A DNA stretch of 64,000 nt from Myxococcales bacterium (GTDB taxonomy: Bacteria > Myxococcota_A > Polyangia > Polyangiales > GCA-016699535): assembly GCA_020633325.1 (NCBI GenBank), contig JACKDX010000001.1, forward strand, positions 682,001 to 746,000, in the 5' to 3' direction. Under the pieces are notes generated by a model that searched no databases, had not been told where the DNA came from, and saw nothing but the letters and a program-made list of their open reading frames with translations. Of the stretch, positions 17,781-26,270 are shown in pieces. The translations under genes and the position numbers were made by a program. Position 1 is the stretch's first letter. The number at the start of each line of letters is the position of its first letter.

Positions 17781-20027
17781 CTACTTGAGGGCATCAAATT
17801 GCGCCACGCCGGTTTCAACATTGTACATGCAGCCTGCAATTCTCAGTTGACCATCCTCTGCGCGTCGCCTAAGGGCATTACTTGCTTGGAGGATGTGCCG
17901 GATAGTTGTTCGCACGTGAGCTAGCGCAACGTCGTCAAGGCAGCGTTGCTTCTCTTCAACCGAAGCGCTCTTCCAACGCTCGATGCAGTCCGTACTGGCT
18001 GTTCCCAAGACGTCTCTCAAAATGCGCTCCATGTATTGCGCATACACGGGCTGAGCGCTTCGACTTCCCTGCCCCCTGTTCAAAGCTTCTTCGATGGCTT
18101 CGTTACGCGAATGCCCCATGACCACGATGAGCTTCACACAATCGCGTAGGGCGGCATATTCAAGACTGCCGAGAGCAGCCTCATCGGCCCAATGCGCGGT
18201 GCTCCGCACGCATGAAATGTCACCGAGGCCCACGTCGAATATAGCTTCAATTGGCGTGCGCGAGCTGGTGCCTGAGAAGACAACGGCCAGAGGGTGTTGG
18301 CCATCTTTGGTGTGAGAGCGCGCAACGGGCACATCGCGGATCAATGGTCGACCAGTCACAAACCGATGGTTGCCAGCCTTCAGAATATCAAGCACCTGTT
18401 CCGGAGTCATGCGTGCCTGAAGCTCCCGTGAGGAGAGATCTACGAACTCGACACGATCCTCGTGATACTCGTAGTGATGCTTTAGACCTGCGGTGCTGAC
18501 CTTGATATGGCGAGCGGGCGCTGTTTCGTCTCGGTACTCCATAATGAGGGCCAAAACGTCCGGATCAATATAGTCCGTGCGGGTGGCGTCAATCATCACG
18601 TGGCCCTGCTGGGGCACCTCGTCGAGGGCGCGTGAAATGGCAAGTCTGCTGAGAAAACTTACTTGATTGGCAAGCTCTATGCGAAGGACTTCGCCACCCA
18701 CGCGCTTTTCAAGCACGCGCCGGAGAGGACGTTTTTGGTTGCTCCACAAAATAAACCCAATATTGATGGCCAATCCGATAGAGACACCCACCAGCAAGTC
18801 GGTCATCAATATCATCACAATCGTGGTGACAAAAGGCAGAAACATATCCAGGCCGCGATCCCACATCTGTCGAAACAGCTTTGGGGACGCGAGCTTGATG
18901 CCAGTCGCGATAAGAATCCCGGCCAATGCCGACAACGGAATTAAATTCAGCCACGTGGCAAAGAAGGTGATAGAGATCAAAAGCAAGGTGCCATGGAGCA
19001 CGGTTGCAAGCTTAGTTTTCCCACCAGAGCTGACATTGACGGAACTGCGCACGATGACAGAGGTGACAGGCAAGGCGCCAATAAGCCCAGCTGTCATATT
19101 GCCGATGCCCTGTGCAATAAGCTCCCGATTAGGTGGAGATACACGTCGATACACGTCCAACTTATCCACGGCTTCAAGGTTGAGCAGCGTTTCAAGCGAT
19201 GCAACCAGTGCCAGAATCACGCCTGCAGAGTACACAGCCGGATTGGTGAACTGAGACAGATCGGGACATCGAAGCAGGTGGCGCATGCCGGCGAGGCTAT
19301 GGGCGACCGGCACGTCGACCAAATGGGTAGGGCCGATCTGCCACCGCTCTCCCGCGTTTATCGCCTCGAAAACAAAACCTGCGGCTACGGCCAGAAGAAC
19401 TACGAGGAGTGGCGCCGGAACGGGGGAGCTGCGCAGGCGTGCGCTTGCATTCCACAGCAGCAAAAAGCCCAACGACATGATGCCCACAAGTGCGGCGCCC
19501 CAATGCAGATCACTCACGATCTGCGTGAGCTCTGAGAATGTACTCGACCCATCAGGCTGATGGTAGGACATCTCTCCTGGGGGATCGCTGTCGTGCCCAA
19601 ACAAATGCGGAATCTGTTTGAGAATGAGAATGAGCCCGATGGCCGCGAGCAAGCCCTTGATCACACTCGAGGGGATGAAATCAGCGATTGACCCAGCACG
19701 TATAACGCCCAGGGCCACTTGCAACGCGCCTGCAATCAAAACTGCAAGCAGAAAGGCTTCGAACGAGCCAAGGCTTGCGATCTGTGTGGCCACAACTGCA
19801 ACAAGTCCCGCGGCGGGACCCGCGACACTCGTATGTGAGCCGCTGATCGTCCCCACCACGATGCCGCCGACAATGCCAGCGAGCAGGCCAGAAAATAGCG
19901 GCGCGTCTGACGCCATGGCCACTCCCAAGCACAATGGCAACGCCACCAGGAACACGACGATGCTGGCCGATACATCTGAGCCCACTTGTTTGAGGCGAGG
20001 CTTAAGCGCTAAAGATAGAGAAGGCAT
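17781..20027 (-). CDS. SulP-family anion transporter fused to a degenerate carbonic-anhydrase-like domain
   Basis: Inner-membrane transporter of 748 residues. The SulP core (about residues 1-420) has the LPLCLGVAMASDAP entry and GSHTSVAGPAAGL helices. A STAS domain (about 430-535) follows, then a beta-carbonic-anhydrase-like domain (about 545-745). SulP-CA fusions are usually read as bicarbonate transporters with a local anhydrase. Here the zinc site is broken: the CSDSR motif reads GTSSR, so the zinc Cys is Gly586 and the Asp partner is Ser588; His639 is kept; the second Cys position is Asn642 (HSRNEA). The domain is therefore probably not an active zinc enzyme. The ATG at 20027 is taken; a TTG at 20057 would overlap crcB. 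It sits downstream of crcB and upstream of the cytochrome and barrel genes. Confidence 0.9.
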   Translation of the reverse strand: MPSLSLALKPRLKQVGSDVSASIVVFLVALPLCLGVAMASDAPLFSGLLAGIVGGIVVGTISGSHTSVAGPAAGLVAVVATQIASLGSFEAFLLAVLIAGALQVALGVIRAGSIADFIPSSVIKGLLAAIGLILILKQIPHLFGHDSDPPGEMSYHQPDGSSTFSELTQIVSDLHWGAALVGIMSLGFLLLWNASARLRSSPVPAPLLVVLLAVAAGFVFEAINAGERWQIGPTHLVDVPVAHSLAGMRHLLRCPDLSQFTNPAVYSAGVILALVASLETLLNLEAVDKLDVYRRVSPPNRELIAQGIGNMTAGLIGALPVTSVIVRSSVNVSSGGKTKLATVLHGTLLLISITFFATWLNLIPLSALAGILIATGIKLASPKLFRQMWDRGLDMFLPFVTTIVMILMTDLLVGVSIGLAINIGFILWSNQKRPLRRVLEKRVGGEVLRIELANQVSFLSRLAISRALDEVPQQGHVMIDATRTDYIDPDVLALIMEYRDETAPARHIKVSTAGLKHHYEYHEDRVEFVDLSSRELQARMTPEQVLDILKAGNHRFVTGRPLIRDVPVARSHTKDGQHPLAVVFSGTSSRTPIEAIFDVGLGDISCVRSTAHWADEAALGSLEYAALRDCVKLIVVMGHSRNEAIEEALNRGQGSRSAQPVYAQYMERILRDVLGTASTDCIERWKSASVEEKQRCLDDVALAHVRTTIRHILQASNALRRRAEDGQLRIAGCMYNVETGVAQFDALK

Positions 20028-20046
20028 GATAGATAGTCGCTGTGTA

Positions 20047-20427
20047 TCAGACGGCAAGCATCGCGCGCACGCCGATCCAGCCCATTGCGCATGCTAGAAG
20101 GCCCCCGAGCACCTGCAGAAGCACATTCAAGCTGCCGGCGCGCCAGCCCCCCGACCCCCATAGCCTCATGGTCTCGTAACTAAATGCAGAGTAGGTGGTG
20201 AATCCACCAAGAACGCCGGTGCTTAGCGCCATGCGGAGTGTCGGGTTAAAGGTCGTAGTTTCGGTTCCAATGGCCATGACCACGCCAAGAAGCAGTGACC
20301 CGATAATATTAACAGTGAGCGTTCCGTAAGGGAAAGCGGTGCCCCAGGTTCTGGCAGTCCAGTCAGAGAGCGCGTATCGGACAAGAGTCCCCGCCGCACC
20401 TCCGGCGCATATCCACATCAATCGCAT
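20047..20427 (-). CDS. crcB: CrcB/Fluc fluoride ion channel
   Basis: Four-helix membrane protein of 126 residues, the normal size for a homodimeric Fluc channel that exports fluoride. Family motifs are clear: GGAAGTLVRY near the start, YGTLTVNIIGSLLLG, and GVLGGFTTYSAFSYE, which holds the central Na+ site and the Phe/Ser/Thr pore region. It is the first gene of a minus-strand run into the SulP fusion gene (about 20 nt apart). No fluoride riboswitch is recognisable in its leader, but an inverted repeat lies just before the start. Confidence 0.95.
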   Translation of the reverse strand: MRLMWICAGGAAGTLVRYALSDWTARTWGTAFPYGTLTVNIIGSLLLGVVMAIGTETTTFNPTLRMALSTGVLGGFTTYSAFSYETMRLWGSGGWRAGSLNVLLQVLGGLLACAMGWIGVRAMLAV

Positions 20428-20441
20428 CCGCAGGCCATGAA

Positions 20442-20470
20442 AGAAGGATACCTGTATCAGAAATCCTTCT
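20442..20470 (-). promoter_or_regulatory. Inverted repeat in the crcB leader
   Basis: Arms AGAAGGAT (20442-20449) and ATCCTTCT (20463-20470) are perfect complements around a 13-nt spacer that itself contains a GATAC/GTATC palindrome. The repeat lies 15 nt upstream of the crcB start codon, close to where a ribosome would bind. It might be an operator or an RNA hairpin affecting translation. It does not resemble the fluoride riboswitch pseudoknot. Confidence 0.35.
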
Positions 20471-20660
20471 GCTACACCAGCGGCGCGTGATCGATTATTG
20501 TGCGGTGAGTGAGCCCCCTGTTGTTCAGAACGACGTTGCTGGTCTGCAAAGTAAACAGATGATACAAATGCGTAGTCGTCGATACGGCGTCTGACTTGAT
20601 AGCATAACCAGATGGCCGGACGGGAGGCTCTGCACGGATCGGTCGCCAGAATTTACAAAT

Positions 20661-22082
20661 ATGTCGCATAGCTCCTCATCGGGCATGAACTCGCTCCCTC
20701 CGACACCGCCCGAAGCATGGGAACCTCTGTTACGATTTGCGCGGATTGCGGGCCGACCTCTTGAGCGCTTTTTACGCATTGAGGCCGCAAGCGGCATTTT
20801 GCTTTTGGTCATGACCGCGATAGCGCTCATTTGGGGAAACTCCCCATGGGCGGATAGCTACGATCAAGTTTGGCATACCCCGATTGGGGTGCAGATTGGC
20901 ACCTTTACGTTTCAACGCACCGCTGCTTGGTTCGTTAACGATGGCCTCATGGTCATTTTCTTTTTTGTCGTGGGCATCGAGATACGCCGGGAAGTGTCTT
21001 ATGGAGAGCTTTCCGAGTGGCGGCGGGCCGCGCTTCCCATGGCTGCGGCGATAGGCGGAATGCTTGTCCCGGCGGGGATCTATGTCGCGATGGCGGGTGC
21101 GCCTCTGACCCGATCGGGATGGGGAGTTCCCATGGCGACAGACATTGCATTTGCCGTCGGGATTCTTGCCTTACTCGGAAAACGTGTTCCCGCTGCTCTG
21201 CGGGTACTGTTGCTCACGTTGGCAGTGATCGATGATCTGGGCGCCATTCTAGTCATTGCGATCTTTTATTCGTCGGGGATTTCCGGAACGGGGCTGCTTG
21301 TCGCATCGGGCGGGATCGGATGTGTATTCATCATGCAACGGGTAGGCGTTCGGACGAAGCTTGCGTACGTATTTCCCGCCCTGGTTGTCTGGGCCGGCAC
21401 ATACGCGTCCGGCATCCATCCCACGATTGCCGGCGTGGTTGTCGGACTCATGACACCAGTCCGTGCATGGTTAGGGCCCCAGGGATTCTTGATCGACGTG
21501 CGCAATGAGCTCGAGCGGCTCGGCAAGGCTACACTCGGCAAGTTGACGTCCCGGGAGCTCGTCGGGACGCTGCGTCATGTCGAGATCGCAAAACGCGAAG
21601 CGATCTCGCCGGCCGAGAGCCTGATCGACACGCTCCATCCATGGGTAGCTTTTGGTATCATGCCTCTTTTCGCGCTCGCCAATGCGGGGGTCTCGATCTG
21701 GGGTGCTCAGTTTGACTCTGCATCGTTTAGCGTGATGAGCGCGGTCGCTCTAGGCTTACTAGTGGGCAAGCCAGGGGGAGTACTTCTGATTAGTGCGCTG
21801 GTCCTGCGACTAAAGATTGCCACCTGCCCAGCCGGCATAGGCTATCGGCATCTCACCGTGCTCGGTGTGGTGGCTGGCGTAGGGTTTACCATGGCGCTTT
21901 TCATTGCCCATCTTGCGTTCAAAGACGCTTCCCTACTTGCATCGGCGAAACTGGGAATACTCTTGGCGAGCGCCATCGCTGCGATGCTTGCGTTGTTGCT
22001 GGGGCGAGTCCTGTTGTCCCCAGTTCCCATCACAGGCGCCGCAGAAAGCGCTGACGAAGCCGAAAGTTCTACCGAAATGTGA
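20661..22082 (+). CDS. nhaA: NhaA Na+/H+ antiporter
   Basis: Inner-membrane antiporter of 473 residues, longer than E. coli NhaA (388), with an extended N-terminus and C-terminal tail. Signature elements: RFLRIEAASGILLL, VVGIEIRREV, the unwound-helix motif PMATDIAFAVG with Asp161, and the ion-binding pair Asp191-Asp192 in LAVIDDLGAILVIA. Exchanges Na+ or Li+ out for H+ in, important at high pH and salinity. The gene is divergent from crcB. With Kef, Trk and MscS nearby in the window it suggests a saline or fluctuating habitat (inference). Confidence 0.97.
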   Translation: MSHSSSSGMNSLPPTPPEAWEPLLRFARIAGRPLERFLRIEAASGILLLVMTAIALIWGNSPWADSYDQVWHTPIGVQIGTFTFQRTAAWFVNDGLMVIFFFVVGIEIRREVSYGELSEWRRAALPMAAAIGGMLVPAGIYVAMAGAPLTRSGWGVPMATDIAFAVGILALLGKRVPAALRVLLLTLAVIDDLGAILVIAIFYSSGISGTGLLVASGGIGCVFIMQRVGVRTKLAYVFPALVVWAGTYASGIHPTIAGVVVGLMTPVRAWLGPQGFLIDVRNELERLGKATLGKLTSRELVGTLRHVEIAKREAISPAESLIDTLHPWVAFGIMPLFALANAGVSIWGAQFDSASFSVMSAVALGLLVGKPGGVLLISALVLRLKIATCPAGIGYRHLTVLGVVAGVGFTMALFIAHLAFKDASLLASAKLGILLASAIAAMLALLLGRVLLSPVPITGAAESADEAESSTEM

Positions 22083-22171
22083 TCCACGTGCTGAAAGATC
22101 ATGACAATCACAGACTAAAATTGGGGGATAGAACGTTACAAGATGGCACATAGTTTGCATGTTCTAAGGGG

Positions 22172-23239
22172 ATGCCGCTTGTTGAGGGCCCGGGTCCGAT
22201 TCGATCGATCTGCCTCCTTTACGGAGCCATCGCTCTCGGCCTCGCTGCGTGTACGGCATCGACAGATGCCGAAACAGGATTTGATAGCGGTGCCTCTGGC
22301 GTTTGGGCCGTGACGCATGCCCGACAAAAGGTGTTCGTGATAAATTACGATCCGGTGCTCGGCAACGGCAGACCGCTCACGGCGGACAAACATTGGAACC
22401 CGTCTCGTCGGCTCGCCGAGAGCTATGCGACTGCGCTATATTTCGCCTCTGGGCGTGGAGTCGCTTACGACATCATCGGATGGCACGACATCAACGCATT
22501 TCCACCACAGATAGGGCCTTCGTTTAGCGAAACCAGCTACGAGGCGTGCTTGGCTGAGGGAGAGTCTTGCTACGGTACCAAGCATGCCGACTATCAGAAA
22601 ATGATCCAGGAGTTCGATCTATGTCGAGCAGCGGCCGAACACAACGTCGATGAGGTATGGTGGTTTGGAGGTCCGGGCTTTGGATTTGCTGAAAGCCGCA
22701 TGGTGGGCAATGGAGCATTTTACGTTAACAGTGAGCCTCTTGAGTTGCCGGATACCCTGTTTCACCAATGGGGGTGCGAGCGACCGTTTATCATCATGGG
22801 TTTTAACTACGAAAGAACCGAGGGTGAGATGCTGCATAATTTTGGCCATCGGGTGGATAGCGTGTTGCGCCATCACATCGACTTGGTTACCCCAGGATTC
22901 GATATTGTTGCCGCGCGCCGCTTCATGACCCCGTGGCAAAACAGCGTCGCGGGTTGCGGTGATACGCATCATCCGCCCAATCTGAAATCCACGGACCCAG
23001 AATATTTATACGATTTGAACCGGGACGTGTACTCGGATTGTGAGAGCATCGGTCCTGTCCCCGATCCGGCTCGCCCCCTAAGCCAAGTCAACTGTTTTTC
23101 CTGGGGTTGTTCCGAAACAGGATACCATACTTGGCGCTTTGATAAGCTGCCGCGCGTCGCAGCCTCGAATTGGTGGCAGCACATCCTTGTCAACGCAACC
23201 TGGGCCGAGGGATCTGCTTCCATACGACCTCCCATGTGA
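22172..23239 (+). CDS. Secreted lipoprotein of unknown function
   Basis: Predicted lipoprotein of 355 residues, with lipobox GLAAC near residue 27. The mature part has no domain I can name with confidence. It contains short distinctive blocks: VFVINYDPVLG, DIIGWHDINAFPP, VDEVWWFGGPGFGF, IMGFNYERTEGEMLHNFGHR and a Trp-rich end (SNWWQHILVNATW). The MGFNYER...GHR segment recalls conserved secreted proteins of unknown role in other phyla. The His, Glu and Asp content would suit a hydrolase, but this is speculation. Eight or more Cys in the mature part suggest disulfides. It follows nhaA by 90 nt and may have its own promoter. Confidence 0.7.
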   Translation: MPLVEGPGPIRSICLLYGAIALGLAACTASTDAETGFDSGASGVWAVTHARQKVFVINYDPVLGNGRPLTADKHWNPSRRLAESYATALYFASGRGVAYDIIGWHDINAFPPQIGPSFSETSYEACLAEGESCYGTKHADYQKMIQEFDLCRAAAEHNVDEVWWFGGPGFGFAESRMVGNGAFYVNSEPLELPDTLFHQWGCERPFIIMGFNYERTEGEMLHNFGHRVDSVLRHHIDLVTPGFDIVAARRFMTPWQNSVAGCGDTHHPPNLKSTDPEYLYDLNRDVYSDCESIGPVPDPARPLSQVNCFSWGCSETGYHTWRFDKLPRVAASNWWQHILVNATWAEGSASIRPPM

Positions 23240-23346
23240 CCCACGGTATGAATAAAGGTGCACTATGGCCAGCTCAAAATAGTTGCACTATCTATGTGAG
23301 TGACGACACTTTGGGCCTTAAAGGCGTGCAGGCGGTCTCCCGTTTG

Positions 23347-24468
23347 TTAGGGACATGCTTCTATGCTTGATATCCACGCGCTGAGCACCTCGACGGCCAA
23401 AGGATCGGTCACCGACACGCCTACCGGCGGCATGCGTTCACTTTGACGTTTGGGATTGACGCGGGCCAGGAGAGCAGATTCGTTTGGCGCGCCTGGAACG
23501 AGCAGTGTGGGGTACGCGTAGGCGGTGAGAGAGCGGCTTGCTTCATTGCAGAGCTTCATATCCTCAAAAGAGGTGGTGTAACGAAGGTCGAAGCGGAGAT
23601 CGGGCGAGGTCCAACCTCCGGGTTGGTGACAGTGGGCGCAGTTGGCGTGCAAGTAGGAACGCGCCCGCGCCTCTACGGGCAAGCGTGTATCGTGGGGATC
23701 GGGCAACTCGGGCAACAGTTCTTTATCGGGCACTGTCTGCGGATCGACATATCCAGCATTAGTTAGCGTTTCGATCTGCGGCGCCCGCTGATGGCCGTAA
23801 TCCACGATGCCGTTCAGTTGCAGATTGGTCGGCCCCAGCACCTCGCCGGACGCATCGCTATGGCAATAGGTGCAGGCCTCCTCGTGAGGAAACGCGTACG
23901 CCACTTCGCTTGGCTGTCCGGAACGCGTAATCACATAGTTGCCAGTCTGGGCTTCTTTGACCCGTTCGGCATCTGAGCCGTCCTCGCGCCACCGATATGA
24001 GAAGTAACGCCAGCCGTGGTTTGTGAATTGCATAAAGCGTGTTTCGACAACGCGCCTCGATGATTCGTCGCTGTCGTCAAACAGAAACCCAAACTCCTTG
24101 ATAAGGAGAGAGCCCACGGGGAACTGCCAGATGCCTTTTGCATCTATCTGAACTTGGCCCTCAAGCGGAATGACCATGTAGCGGTGTTTCTCCGCCCCGT
24201 CCGTCCAAAGCGCGGAATTGACGCTGTAAGGCACGGCGTCGGGGGTTAACTCATGATCGTTCGTCGAGAGGAAACACTTGGACGCAGAAATCATTGCTGG
24301 CGGTTCATCTCCCGGGCCAAGATCTTTGAAGCACTGTTGCGGCTCGCTACGCAATGGCAACGCTGGAGGTTTAGGATCGGATGCGCACGCGACAAAAAAT
24401 AGGCACGCAAGGACTACTTTCGGACACAACAGCGCGGACCGCTTCCATTTGCGGTAGGAGTTCGCCAT
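23347..24468 (-). CDS. Diheme c-type cytochrome lipoprotein, SO2930/HNE_0200 family
   Basis: Exported protein of about 373 residues, with lipobox FVAC near residue 28. Two heme-binding motifs are present: CTYCH in the middle and CAHCH in the last third. The text between them follows the SO2930-like family (TIGR03806): SVNSALWTDGAEKHRY, WQFPVGSLLIKEFGF, the VVETRFM region, and GPTNLQLNG after the first heme. A late MPPVG may supply an axial Met. In other genomes these proteins often neighbour a parallel beta-helix protein; one is encoded about 5 kb away here. The start is uncertain among Met codons at 24480, 24477 and 24468. Confidence 0.85.
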   Translation of the reverse strand: MANSYRKWKRSALLCPKVVLACLFFVACASDPKPPALPLRSEPQQCFKDLGPGDEPPAMISASKCFLSTNDHELTPDAVPYSVNSALWTDGAEKHRYMVIPLEGQVQIDAKGIWQFPVGSLLIKEFGFLFDDSDESSRRVVETRFMQFTNHGWRYFSYRWREDGSDAERVKEAQTGNYVITRSGQPSEVAYAFPHEEACTYCHSDASGEVLGPTNLQLNGIVDYGHQRAPQIETLTNAGYVDPQTVPDKELLPELPDPHDTRLPVEARARSYLHANCAHCHQPGGWTSPDLRFDLRYTTSFEDMKLCNEASRSLTAYAYPTLLVPGAPNESALLARVNPKRQSERMPPVGVSVTDPLAVEVLSAWISSIEACP

Positions 24469-24580
24469 GTTCTTCATCATAAACTGCTTAATTATAGATC
24501 TATCCAACCTGCCAGACAATGAGTACGCAGCAGGTGCTGACGTGGGTACCTCGTAAAATTAGCACATCGATGGGCCAGAT

Positions 24581-25378
24581 ATGATAATCTTGCTGTTCAT
24601 GGCGGCCAAAACCCACATCGCATGCGCATGTATGTGTGGGCTGATGCTGCTCGCAGCGTCAGCGACTTCTGCGCAGGATGCCTCACCTTCGGAGCTCGCT
24701 CCGCAGCAGGCGGAGGCCCGTGATGCGTTTGTTGCAGGACAAAGAGCATATGATGAGGGGCGGTTTGAGGACGCCCTGAAGGATTTCCGGCGGGCGTACG
24801 TGCTCACTCAGCATGTGGAGCTGCTCTACAATATTGCGACGGTGGCCGATCGGCTGAGATACGATCAGCAGGCGCTTACCGCTTATGAACAGTATCTGGC
24901 CAAGCGGCCCGACGCTAAGGATCAGGCCCAAGTACAAAGGCGGATCCAAGTCTTGAAAGCTTCGCTTGCGCGGGCTCAGAACACTGAGAAGGCAAGGAAC
25001 GCCGCTCAGCGGGAGGCTAGTTCGCGCAGACGCGCGTCCGATGATAGCGCGAGTCCGTGGCCGTTTGTGTTAGCGGGAACGGGAGCTGCCGTGGCCATCG
25101 GGGGAGGGGTGTTGTTGCTGCTCGCCCAAAGCAGCAAATCCAGCGTTGAGGATGCCAAGCCCCAGAGCGCTTGGTCTGACGTCAAGGGCGATCACGACCG
25201 CGTGCCTGTGTTCTCAACGACGGGCGCCGTCATGTTAGGGGCAGGTGTGGCCGCGGGGCTGGCTGGCTTGGCCTGGGCTATCCTCGATGGGGAGTCGTCT
25301 CACGATGAAAAACGACCGAACGTGGGAGTGACGCTCGATTCTCATTCCGTGACCGCCACTATGAGGGGAAGATTCTAG
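24581..25378 (+). CDS. Exported TPR-containing membrane protein
   Basis: Protein of 265 residues with a signal peptide (cleavage near ATSAQDA), a TPR-like helical block at about 45-110 (FVAGQRAYDEGRFEDALKDF, LLYNIATVADRLR, ALTAYEQYLAKRPDA), a charged linker, and two C-terminal hydrophobic helices (AGTGAAVAIGGGVLLLLA and VMLGAGVAAGLAGLAWAIL). This plan is common in myxobacterial secreted proteins of unknown role. It starts a tight run with the next two genes (1 nt gap, then a 1 nt overlap), so it probably belongs to the same process. Confidence 0.75.
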   Translation: MIILLFMAAKTHIACACMCGLMLLAASATSAQDASPSELAPQQAEARDAFVAGQRAYDEGRFEDALKDFRRAYVLTQHVELLYNIATVADRLRYDQQALTAYEQYLAKRPDAKDQAQVQRRIQVLKASLARAQNTEKARNAAQREASSRRRASDDSASPWPFVLAGTGAAVAIGGGVLLLLAQSSKSSVEDAKPQSAWSDVKGDHDRVPVFSTTGAVMLGAGVAAGLAGLAWAILDGESSHDEKRPNVGVTLDSHSVTATMRGRF

Positions 25379-25379
25379 A

Positions 25380-26270
25380 ATGCCATGGATCACGCGCGCA
25401 GGTTGGCTCTTTTGGGTGCTGTTGGCTTTAGGGTGCGAAGCGCGGGTGCCAGAAGGTCGCTTTGCGTGCGACACCGCCGAGGACTGTCCGTCCACATGGT
25501 ATTGTCGCGACGACAACCTTTGCTATTCCACGCCAACGGCGGTGTGTCAGCCCACGAGCTGTGATGTGCTTGGGTACGAATGCGGCGTACACCCCGACGG
25601 ATGCGCCGGGAAAACTGAAAGTTGCGGAAGTTGCTCTGTGACCACGCCTTTTTGTGTGGACGGAATATGTGGCACCAACACATGCCAAGCCATGATCACC
25701 TGCCCGGCCAATCGCTGTGGTTTTATCTCGGATGGTTGTGGCGGGGTCATAGACTGCCGCATGTGCGCGGAACCACGAGAATGCGGCGCAGGCGGTGCTG
25801 CTCCGACCTACTGTGGGTGTCCCCCAGACGCTAGTGAGCCGAATAATACCATCTACAACCCCGAAGATCTGGAATTTTCCGAGCAAGGCGAGGTTTCATT
25901 TAATGACTATTCTCTGAACCGAAGCGACGACAGGGACTGGTTCAAGATAAAGGTAGGTGCCGAGGGAAACAATGGGAAACAAAAGTTTTCAGCATGGCTG
26001 GATGGCATCCCCGATGGAAATGCGTACCAACTTGCCTTAGGCATCCGTTGCGAAGGGGAGGACAGCAACGGTGACTGTGCAATAAAAAGCGGCGCGACGG
26101 AGCTCCCCGGAGGATCGTGTACTCAAACCTATACATCGGAGGGGGAAAAGTCCGACGCACCGCAAGCCACGATTGCTTGTAGCGGCGATGCCACCGTCTA
26201 TTTGCTGGTCAATGTGGCGCAATGGGAAGAGAGTTGTCAGCCTTACGAGCTTACACTTAAGCGGGAGTGA
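25380..26270 (+). CDS. Cys-rich secreted lipoprotein
   Basis: Predicted lipoprotein of 296 residues, with lipobox LALGC near residue 19. The first 150 mature residues hold more than 20 cysteines in short knots (CDTAEDCPSTWYCRDDNLC, ESCGSC, CRMC), a type frequent in Myxococcota surface proteins. After DASEPNNT a beta-rich segment with DRDWFKIKVG resembles a PPC (pre-peptidase C-terminal) domain. No catalytic motif is visible. It starts one base after the TPR gene, and its stop overlaps the next start. Confidence 0.75.
   Translation: MPWITRAGWLFWVLLALGCEARVPEGRFACDTAEDCPSTWYCRDDNLCYSTPTAVCQPTSCDVLGYECGVHPDGCAGKTESCGSCSVTTPFCVDGICGTNTCQAMITCPANRCGFISDGCGGVIDCRMCAEPRECGAGGAAPTYCGCPPDASEPNNTIYNPEDLEFSEQGEVSFNDYSLNRSDDRDWFKIKVGAEGNNGKQKFSAWLDGIPDGNAYQLALGIRCEGEDSNGDCAIKSGATELPGGSCTQTYTSEGEKSDAPQATIACSGDATVYLLVNVAQWEESCQPYELTLKRE

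Noticed and set aside
18667..19254. 195-codon plus-strand frame opposite the SulP gene
   Set aside because: Low-quality composition and fully covered by conserved transporter helices on the other strand.
20428..20660. Fluoride riboswitch in the crcB/nhaA intergenic region
   Set aside because: I could not find the pseudoknot consensus on the minus strand; only the inverted repeat is supported.
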